Assembly (NCBI GenBank): GCA_913055965.1
Contig: CAJXKX010000202.1
Span: forward strand, 1-5,071
Length of the DNA: 5,071 bases
Direction of reading: 5' to 3'
Source of the DNA: an uncultured Roseovarius sp.
GTDB taxonomy: Bacteria > Pseudomonadota > Alphaproteobacteria > Rhodobacterales > Rhodobacteraceae
Part shown: positions 1 through 5,071 of the stretch, piece after piece
How positions within the stretch are numbered: the first letter of the stretch is position 1
How the letters are laid out: each line of letters opens with the position of its first letter
Notes under the pieces: model-generated
Databases searched by the model: none
Told to the model about the DNA's origin: nothing
What the model saw: the letters and a program-made list of their open reading frames with translations, nothing else
Program-made: the position numbers and the translations under genes

Positions 1-240
1 AAGTCGCTGCCGTTGCAAATCGAGGTGATCGACGATGGCCCCGGCCTGCCGCCCGAGATTGCCGAGGACATTTTCGACCCCTTCGTTTCGGGGCGCGAGA
101 ACGGCACGGGGCTGGGGCTGGCGCTGGCGGCGAAAATCATTTCCGATCACGACGGCTGGATCTCGGTCAGTTCGGTGCCGGGGCGCACGGTGTTCCGCAT
201 CTCGTTGCAACGCGCGGACGCGCAGGAAGAGGGAGGATGA
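1..240 (+). CDS. ntrB: NtrB nitrogen-regulation sensor histidine kinase, C-terminal fragment (5' end outside window)
   Basis: This is the last 79 codons of a sensor histidine kinase, in frame from base 1 to the TGA at 238-240. What is visible is the C-terminal part of the HATPase_c ATP-binding domain: a G1 box (DDGPGLP, about residues 11-17 of the fragment), an F box (IFDPF) and a G2 box (GTGLGLALA), then a short tail. The phosphoacceptor-His domain, the N box and any PAS domain lie upstream of the window; the family is usually about 350-390 aa. NtrB is a soluble kinase/phosphatase that modifies NtrC according to nitrogen status, under control of the PII signal protein. The name rests on the generic kinase motifs plus the NtrC gene starting 3 bases after its stop; another kinase paired with this regulator is formally possible but unlikely. 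In Rhodobacter, a dus-family gene (nifR3) typically precedes ntrB; that cannot be seen here. Confidence 0.9.
   Translation, partial: KSLPLQIEVIDDGPGLPPEIAEDIFDPFVSGRENGTGLGLALAAKIISDHDGWISVSSVPGRTVFRISLQRADAQEEGG
232..237 (+). promoter_or_regulatory. Ribosome binding site of ntrC
   Basis: GGAGGA lies at 232-237, inside the last codons of ntrB, with 6 bases between it and the ATG at 244. It supports that ATG as the ntrC start and implies that ntrB and ntrC translation are linked. Confidence 0.8.
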
Positions 241-243
241 GCG

Positions 244-1605
244 ATGGACGGCACGGTTCTTGTCGCCGATGACGACCGCACGATCCGCACGGTTCTGACG
301 CAGGCGCTGACGCGGGCGGGATGCCGGGTGCATGCCACCTCGAGCCTGACCACGCTGATGCGCTGGGTGGGCGAGGGGCGCGGCGACGTGGTGATCTCGG
401 ACGTGGTGATGCCGGATGGCAACGGGCTCGAGATGCTGCCCAAGATCGCCGAGGACCGGCCCGGCCTGCCGGTGATCGTGATCTCGGCGCAGAACACGAT
501 CATGACCGCGATCAAGGCCGCCGAGGCCGAGGCGTTCGATTATCTGCCCAAGCCGTTCGACCTGCCCGACCTGATGAAGCGCACCGCGCGCGCGCTCGAG
601 GCACGCGAGCGCGTGCCCGCGAAGCCGGCGCAGGACGACCGCCCCGAGGAGCTGCCGCTGGTGGGGCGCAGCGCGGCGATGCAGCGGCTCTACAAGGTGG
701 TGGCGCAGGTCATGCACAGCGATCTGCCGGTGATGATCTGCGGCGAATCCGGCACCGGCAAATCGCTGGTGGCGCATGCGATCCACGACTATTCCGACCG
801 CCGCACGCTGCCGCTCGTGACGGTGACGGGCCCCGACCTGCACGATCTCGACGGGCCGTCCCAGGTGATGGCGCGGGTGCGCGGCGGCACGCTGGTGCTC
901 GACGAGGTCAGCGACCTGCCCCCCGAGGCACAGGGCCGGGTGGTGCGGATGATGGATGCGCCGGGCGAGAACGCGCCGCGCTTCATGGCCACCAGCCGGG
1001 TGCCCCCCGCCACGGCGCTCGAGGAGGGGCGGCTGCGCGAGGATCTCTATTACCGGCTAAGCGGCGTGACCATCGAGGTCCCCGCCCTGCGCGACCGGAT
1101 CGAGGATATCGAGCTTCTGGCCGGGCATTTCCTCGGGCGCGACCTGCGCCCCGGCGCGCCCGAGCGGCATTTCTCCGAGGACGCGCTCGAGATGATGCGC
1201 GCCTACAGCTGGCCCGGCAATGTCCGCCAGCTGGAGAACGCGGTCCGCCGGATCGCGCTCACCGCGCAGTCCGAAGAGATCGGACGCCCCGAGATCGCCG
1301 CCATTCTCGGCAACCAGCCCCGCGCCGAACCGGTGATGCAGCCCGGCCGCAGCGAGACGCTGACCGGCGCGGTGAGCGCGCATCTGCGGCGCTATTTCGA
1401 CCTGCATGGCACCGACCTGCCGCCGCCGGGCCTGCACGGCCGCATCCTGCGCGAGATCGAGGCCCCGCTGATCGAGATCGCGCTCGAGGCCACGGGCGGC
1501 AACCAGATCCGCTGTGCCGAACTGCTGGGAATCAACCGCAATACGCTGCGCAAGAAGATCACCGATCTGGATATTCGCGTGACACGTCGGCGCAAGTTGA
1601 TGTAA
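244..1605 (+). CDS. ntrC: NtrC nitrogen regulator, Rhodobacter-type AAA+ response regulator lacking GAFTGA
   Basis: A 453-residue response regulator, cytoplasmic and DNA binding, expected to switch on nitrogen-assimilation (and in some species nitrogen-fixation) genes when phosphorylated by NtrB. Residues 1-120 form the receiver: acidic pocket D10/D11, phosphoacceptor D53 (ISDVVMPDGNG), S81 and K103. The AAA+ domain spans about 137-357: Walker A GESGTGKS 167-174, Walker B GGTLVLDE 214-221, arginine-finger region LREDLYYRL 264-272, and sensor II WPGNVRQLEN 323-332. A Fis-type helix-turn-helix lies at about 415-441 (ending LGINRNTLRKKI). The sigma54-contact L1 loop with GAFTGA is absent: only about 20 residues separate the VTVTGPDL strand from Walker B. 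The region before sensor I (about 235-249) is also short. Both contractions fit the Rhodobacter capsulatus NtrC, known to act with sigma70-type polymerase. The ATG at 244 is preceded by a good ribosome site and sits 3 bases after the ntrB stop, so the two are probably cotranscribed. Confidence 0.95.
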   Translation: MDGTVLVADDDRTIRTVLTQALTRAGCRVHATSSLTTLMRWVGEGRGDVVISDVVMPDGNGLEMLPKIAEDRPGLPVIVISAQNTIMTAIKAAEAEAFDYLPKPFDLPDLMKRTARALEARERVPAKPAQDDRPEELPLVGRSAAMQRLYKVVAQVMHSDLPVMICGESGTGKSLVAHAIHDYSDRRTLPLVTVTGPDLHDLDGPSQVMARVRGGTLVLDEVSDLPPEAQGRVVRMMDAPGENAPRFMATSRVPPATALEEGRLREDLYYRLSGVTIEVPALRDRIEDIELLAGHFLGRDLRPGAPERHFSEDALEMMRAYSWPGNVRQLENAVRRIALTAQSEEIGRPEIAAILGNQPRAEPVMQPGRSETLTGAVSAHLRRYFDLHGTDLPPPGLHGRILREIEAPLIEIALEATGGNQIRCAELLGINRNTLRKKITDLDIRVTRRRKLM

Positions 1606-1705
1606 ACATGCAACAGCACTGTGACGATCGGGGCGCATGTCCGGTCCCGCCCTCTACCTGTCGTGGCGAGCGGGCGTAGCGCCCACAGCATGATGGGAGA
1701 GAGGC
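1606..1705 (+). promoter_or_regulatory. ntrC-ntrY intergenic region; candidate leader/promoter of ntrYX
   Basis: This 100-base gap is the only noncoding stretch of any length here. It starts less GC-rich than its surroundings. An imperfect dyad (GTTGATGT-aa-ACAT-g-CAAC, 1596-1614) straddles the ntrC stop. Complementary segments alternate: GGGCG 1631-1635, CGCCC 1648-1652, GGGCG 1672-1676 and CGCCC 1680-1684, so they can pair in mutually exclusive ways. A 23-codon ORF runs from ATG 1608 to TAG 1677-1679, its stop forming the loop of the last hairpin. No T-tract follows any hairpin, so I do not call an intrinsic terminator. A weak -35-like TTGATG (1597-1602) has only a poor -10 partner 17 bases on (TGTGAC, 1620-1625). 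That ntrYX has its own promoter or control here is inference from the gap size. Confidence 0.35.
1695..1699 (+). promoter_or_regulatory. Ribosome binding site deciding the GTG start of ntrY
   Basis: GGGAG at 1695-1699, within the purine run GGGAGAGAGG, lies 6 bases before the GTG at 1706. An in-frame TGA at 1691-1693 excludes any earlier start, and the nearby ATGs at 1690 and 1693 are in another frame. GTG 1706 is therefore the best start for ntrY. Confidence 0.7.
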
Positions 1706-3970
1706 GTGGCGCTGGCGACACGCACACTGCGCGCGGGCGGGCGTGGCTGGCTGGGGGCGGGCCGCTTGCGGCGGCTGCGCAACTGGGGCGCGTTCGGTCT
1801 GGTCCTGACCGGCCCGGCGCTAGCGGTGCTGACCTACATGGTCATGGGCCCGCTCGACCGCGGCAGCGGATCGGACGGGCTGCGCCTGGTGCTGCTGGCC
1901 GACATGATCTATGTGCTGATCGTCGCCGGGCTGGTGCTGCAGCGGGTGGCGCGGATGATCGCCGCGCGGCGCTCGCATTCGGCGGGGTCCAAGCTGCACC
2001 TGCGGCTCACGGGCGTGTTCGCTGTCATGGCGCTGCTGCCCACGGTGGCGGTCGCGGTGTTCGCGATGCTGTCGATCAACATGGGGCTCGAGGCGTGGTT
2101 CTCCGAGCGGGTGGGCCGCGTGGTGGACAGTTCCGTCGCCGCCGCCAGCGCCTACGAGGAAGAACACCGCCGCGACCTTCTGGCCGATGCGCAGGTGCTG
2201 AAACGGGTGCTCGACGGCACGCGGCGCGCCTCGATCTACATGAGCGACGGCGATATCCGGCAGGTGCTGTCGTCTGGTCAGCGCGAGATCCAGCGCGGTC
2301 TGAAAGAGGCCTTCGTGATCGACGGCACCGGGGAAATCCGCGCCCGGGGCGAACGCTCCTACCTGTTCGACTACGAGGAACCGGGCGCCGACCAGATCGC
2401 GCAGGCGCGCGAGGCGGGCGAATTGGTGATCCGCGACTGGGACAACAACGAATTCCGCGCGCTGCTGCCGCTCGACGCCTTCGCCGACCGGTTGCTCTAT
2501 GTCAGCCGCACGGTGGATGGCGACATCCTCAACCTGCTCGACGAGACGCAGGAGACCGCGGCCTTCTACAAGCAGCGCGAGAGCGAGCGGGGCCGCGTGC
2601 TGTTCGAGTTCGGGCTGGTCTATTTCGGCTTTGCGCTGATCCTCATCCTGGCCGCGATCTGGCTGGGCATGTGGTTCGCAGAGCGCCTGTCGCGGCCCGT
2701 GGGGCGGCTCACATCGGCGGCGCAACGGGTGGGCGAGGGCGATCTCGACACCCAGGTGCGCGAAGAACAGAGCGATGACGAGATCGCCGAGCTTGGCCGC
2801 TATTTCAACCAGATGACCCGGCAGCTCAAGGGCCAGCGCGACCGGCTGCTGGCCAATACGCGCCAGATCGAGCGGCGTCGGCGGCTGTTCGATTCGGTGC
2901 TGGGATCGGTCTCGTCGGGGGTGGTGGGGCTCGATGCGCAAGGCCGCGTGACATTCGTCAACCGCGCCGCAGAGCGGCTGCTCGACTGGCGCGAGGACCA
3001 GCAATCGCTTGCGCTGGCGGCGGCGGTGCCGGAATTCGGCGCGCTGTTCGCCCGCCTGATGCAGAGCCCCGCGGGCTTCGTGCAGGAGGAGATCGCGGTC
3101 ACCCGCGGGCGGCGGCAGGAGAACCTGCTGGTGCGCATGTCCACCCGCTCGGGCGAAGGCGGGCGGCGCGAGGGCTACGTGGTGGCCTTCGACGACGTGA
3201 CCGAGTTGGTGACCGCACAGCGCATGGCCGCCTGGGGCGACGTGGCGCGGCGCATCGCCCACGAGATCAAGAACCCGCTCACGCCCATCTCGCTCAGCGC
3301 CGAGCGCATCAAGCGCAAGTTCGCCCGCCAACTGCCCGAGGAGGAGGCGGCAAAGCTGGAGGAATTGACCGACGTGGTGGTGCGCCAGACCGGCGACCTG
3401 CGCCGCATCGTCGACGAATTCTCGAAATTCGCCCGCATGCCGCAGCCCAAGACCCGCATCGAGAGCCTGTCCAAGGTGCTGCGCGAGGCGATCATGCTGC
3501 AGGAGAGCGGCCAGCCCGACACGCGATTCGACCTGGCCCTGAGCGAGGCCGACCTGATGGCCGAGATCGACGCGGCGATGATCGGGCAGGCGCTGACCAA
3601 CCTGATCAAGAACGCGGGCGAGGCGATCGAGAGCCTGCGCGAGGCGGGGGCGCCCGAGGGCCATGTGCCCACCATCCGCATCGAGAGCCGCGCCGAGGAC
3701 GGCACGGCGGTGATCGCGATTTCCGACAACGGCATCGGCTTGCCGCAGGACAGCACCCGGCTGTTCGAGCCTTATGTCACGACCCGCGAAAAGGGCACCG
3801 GGCTGGGCCTGCCGATCGTCAAGAAGATCATCGAGGAGCACGGCGGCACGCTGCGGCTGGAGGATGCCGAACCGCTGGGCCCGGGCACGCATGCCGGGGC
3901 ACGGGCGGTGCTGCGCCTGCCGCTGCGCCGCGACGACGAGACAACCGCAAGGGCCCCCGCGGCCGAATGA
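1706..3970 (+). CDS. ntrY: NtrY membrane-bound nitrogen/redox sensor histidine kinase
   Basis: A 754-residue inner-membrane sensor kinase, the normal size for NtrY, starting at GTG. The N-terminus is basic (LRRLRNW, about 21-27). Four hydrophobic segments are visible: about 28-49, 59-80, 101-124 and 302-324. They leave an extracytoplasmic sensing region of about 175 residues between the third and fourth. Then follow a HAMP linker (about 323-376, with LSRPVGRLTSAAQRVGEGDL), a charged coiled stretch (about 376-393), a PAS domain (about 394-500, with GVVGLDAQGRVTFVNRAAERLL), and the kinase core. The core has the H box AHEIKNPLTPISLSAERIK with phosphoacceptor H519, N box LTNLIKNAGEAI (N636), G1 DNGIGLP 674-680, F box LFEPYV 686-691 and G2 KGTGLGLPIV 696-705. 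All catalytic residues are present. It is expected to phosphorylate NtrX, encoded 7 bases downstream. In other alphaproteobacteria NtrYX is tied to nitrogen metabolism, redox/oxygen response and cell-envelope traits; the signal here cannot be read from sequence. Confidence 0.95.
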   Translation: MALATRTLRAGGRGWLGAGRLRRLRNWGAFGLVLTGPALAVLTYMVMGPLDRGSGSDGLRLVLLADMIYVLIVAGLVLQRVARMIAARRSHSAGSKLHLRLTGVFAVMALLPTVAVAVFAMLSINMGLEAWFSERVGRVVDSSVAAASAYEEEHRRDLLADAQVLKRVLDGTRRASIYMSDGDIRQVLSSGQREIQRGLKEAFVIDGTGEIRARGERSYLFDYEEPGADQIAQAREAGELVIRDWDNNEFRALLPLDAFADRLLYVSRTVDGDILNLLDETQETAAFYKQRESERGRVLFEFGLVYFGFALILILAAIWLGMWFAERLSRPVGRLTSAAQRVGEGDLDTQVREEQSDDEIAELGRYFNQMTRQLKGQRDRLLANTRQIERRRRLFDSVLGSVSSGVVGLDAQGRVTFVNRAAERLLDWREDQQSLALAAAVPEFGALFARLMQSPAGFVQEEIAVTRGRRQENLLVRMSTRSGEGGRREGYVVAFDDVTELVTAQRMAAWGDVARRIAHEIKNPLTPISLSAERIKRKFARQLPEEEAAKLEELTDVVVRQTGDLRRIVDEFSKFARMPQPKTRIESLSKVLREAIMLQESGQPDTRFDLALSEADLMAEIDAAMIGQALTNLIKNAGEAIESLREAGAPEGHVPTIRIESRAEDGTAVIAISDNGIGLPQDSTRLFEPYVTTREKGTGLGLPIVKKIIEEHGGTLRLEDAEPLGPGTHAGARAVLRLPLRRDDETTARAPAAE

Positions 3971-3973
3971 GGT
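3968..3973 (+). promoter_or_regulatory. Ribosome binding site of ntrX, overlapping the ntrY stop
   Basis: TGAGGT at 3968-3973 contains both the ntrY stop codon TGA and a GAGG ribosome-binding core (3969-3972), 5 bases before the ATG at 3978. This arrangement supports the chosen start and suggests translational linkage of ntrY and ntrX. Confidence 0.7.
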
Positions 3974-3977
3974 AGCC

Positions 3978-5071
3978 ATGAGCGACATTCTGATCGTCGA
4001 TGACGAGCGCGATATCCGCGAGGTCATTTCCGACATTCTCGGCGACGAGGGCTTCGAGACCCGCCTCGCCGCCAATTCCGACGAGGCGATGGCCGCCATC
4101 CGTTCCGAGCCGCCGGGCCTGCTGATCCTCGACATCTGGCTCAAGGACAGCCGGATGGACGGCATCGACATCCTCAAGACCGTCAAGCGCGACCACCCCG
4201 AGATCCCGGTGATCATCATCTCGGGGCACGGCAACATCGAGATCGCGGTCGCGGCGATCAAGCAGGGCGCCTATGACTTCATCGAAAAGCCCTTCAACAT
4301 CGACCAGCTTCTCGTTGTGATCCGCCGCGGCATGGAGGCCAGCCGCCTGCGTCGCGAGAACCAGGCGCTCCGGCGCCGCGAGAGCGCGCCGTCGCAGATG
4401 CTGGGCAGTTCCGCCGCTTTCCGCGCCATGCTCGCGCAGCTCGACAAGGTCACGCGGTCCAACGGGCGGGTGATGCTGACCGGGCTGTCGGGCACCGGCA
4501 AGGAACTTGCCGCGCGCTACATCCACGCCAATTCGGCGCGCGCCGATGCGCCCTTCGTCACGGTGAACTGCGCCGCCGTCGCCGCCGAGCGGATGGAAGA
4601 GGTGCTGTTCGGGCAGGAAGGCACCGAGGCGGGCATCACCCAGGGCCTGCTGGAGCAGGCCAATGGCGGGGTGCTCTATCTCGACGAGGTGGCCGACCTG
4701 CCGCCCGGCACCCAGTCCAAGATCCTGCGCGTGCTGGTCGATCAGACCTTCCTGCGGGTGGGCGGCGGTGACAAGGTGCGGGTCGATCTGCGGGTGATCT
4801 CCTCGACCAGCCGCGATCTCGAGGCCGAGATCGCCGAGGGCCGCTTCCGCCGCGAACTCTATCACCGTCTCAACGTGGTGCCGATCCGGGTGCCCGGGCT
4901 AGAGGAACGGCGCGAGGACATCCCCGAACTGGCCAGGCATTTCATCGCCCTGCTGCACGAGACGCAGGGCCTGCCCAAGCGCGAACTGTCCGAAGAGGCG
5001 GCGGCGCTGCTGCAGACGCTCAACTGGCCCGGCAACGTGCGCCAGCTGCGCAACATGATCGAACGGGTGCT
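3978..5071 (+). CDS. ntrX: NtrX response regulator, AAA+ type without GAFTGA (3' end outside window)
   Basis: An open reading frame from ATG 3978 to the window edge, 364 codons plus two bases, with no stop. It is the response regulator partner of NtrY. The receiver (about 1-120) has the acidic pocket D8/D9, phosphoacceptor D52 (LLILDIWLKDS, with the NtrX-like insertion after the Asp), S82 and K104. The AAA+ domain begins near residue 140: Walker A GLSGTGKE 169-176, Walker B GGVLYLDE 230-237, arginine-finger region GRFRRELYHRL 288-298, and sensor II WPGNVRQLRN 350-359. Where sigma54 activators have the GAFTGA loop, the sequence after LFGQEG (210-215) is short and reads TEAGITQG, so GAFTGA is missing although the flanking LFG and Walker B are intact. 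Full-length NtrX is about 450-470 aa, so roughly the last 100 residues, including the Fis-type helix-turn-helix, are outside the window. The receiver style and gene order distinguish it from a second NtrC. Confidence 0.94.
   Translation, partial: MSDILIVDDERDIREVISDILGDEGFETRLAANSDEAMAAIRSEPPGLLILDIWLKDSRMDGIDILKTVKRDHPEIPVIIISGHGNIEIAVAAIKQGAYDFIEKPFNIDQLLVVIRRGMEASRLRRENQALRRRESAPSQMLGSSAAFRAMLAQLDKVTRSNGRVMLTGLSGTGKELAARYIHANSARADAPFVTVNCAAVAAERMEEVLFGQEGTEAGITQGLLEQANGGVLYLDEVADLPPGTQSKILRVLVDQTFLRVGGGDKVRVDLRVISSTSRDLEAEIAEGRFRRELYHRLNVVPIRVPGLEERREDIPELARHFIALLHETQGLPKRELSEEAAALLQTLNWPGNVRQLRNMIERV

Noticed and set aside
1597..1625. TTGATG (-35-like) with TGTGAC (-10-like), 17 bases apart, as a firm ntrYX promoter
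   Set aside because: The -10 candidate matches TATAAT at only three positions, so it is mentioned only within the intergenic entry.
321..1679. A 452-codon plus-strand frame overlapping ntrC
   Set aside because: The translation is Arg/Ala/Gly/Pro-rich without motifs and overlaps the well-supported ntrC. Only its last 23 codons, after the ntrC stop, are discussed as a possible leader ORF.
1672..1684. GGGCG-TAG-CGCCC hairpin as an intrinsic terminator for ntrBC
   Set aside because: The stem is only 5 bp and is followed by ACAGCATGATG rather than a T-tract.
1621..2778. A 385-codon plus-strand frame overlapping the start of ntrY
   Set aside because: It is out of frame with ntrY, is low-complexity Arg/Ala/Gly-rich and lacks domains. 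The ntrY frame has membrane segments and a full kinase core.
1820..4261. An 813-codon open frame on the minus strand, antisense to ntrY and the start of ntrX
   Set aside because: It lies opposite the complete, motif-rich ntrY. Its translation is rich in His, Gln, Arg and Leu with no recognisable domain. Long antisense open frames are expected where third codon positions are strongly G/C.
3828..4865. A 345-codon minus-strand open frame antisense to ntrX
   Set aside because: It is opposite the conserved receiver and AAA+ coding of ntrX, has no recognisable domain, and fits the same composition-driven shadow effect.

Overview
The window looks like chromosomal DNA of an alphaproteobacterium, most likely of the Rhodobacterales (Rhodobacter/Roseobacter type). 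The basis is high GC with a strong G/C bias at third codon positions, the ntrB-ntrC-ntrY-ntrX gene order, and an NtrC lacking the sigma54-contact GAFTGA loop, a trait described for Rhodobacter capsulatus NtrC. The species cannot be fixed from the sequence alone.

Layout, all genes on the + strand: 1-240 is the 3' end of ntrB (nitrogen-regulation sensor kinase, ATP-binding half only). 244-1605 is a complete ntrC (453 aa response regulator). 1606-1705 is a 100-base gap, the only noncoding stretch of any length; it carries an imperfect dyad at the ntrC stop, alternating GGGCG/CGCCC segments and a possible 23-codon leader ORF. 1706-3970 is a complete ntrY (754 aa membrane sensor kinase, GTG start). 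3978-5071 is ntrX (response regulator), open at the right edge after 364 codons with its DNA-binding end missing.

The genes form two adjacent two-component systems. NtrB is expected to be soluble and to respond to nitrogen status through PII protein, phosphorylating NtrC on Asp53. NtrY is membrane bound, with four predicted membrane segments, an extracytoplasmic sensing region, HAMP, PAS and a HisKA/HATPase core, and is expected to phosphorylate NtrX on Asp52. ntrB/ntrC are 3 bases apart and ntrY/ntrX 7 bases apart, so each pair is probably cotranscribed and translationally linked. The 100-base gap is the likely place for separate control of ntrYX.

The most notable feature is that both response regulators retain the AAA+ Walker A and B motifs but have lost GAFTGA, by different contractions. 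Neither is therefore expected to activate sigma54 polymerase in the classical way. This is largely known biology for this lineage. I see no mobile element, CRISPR array, tRNA/rRNA or clearly undescribed system here.
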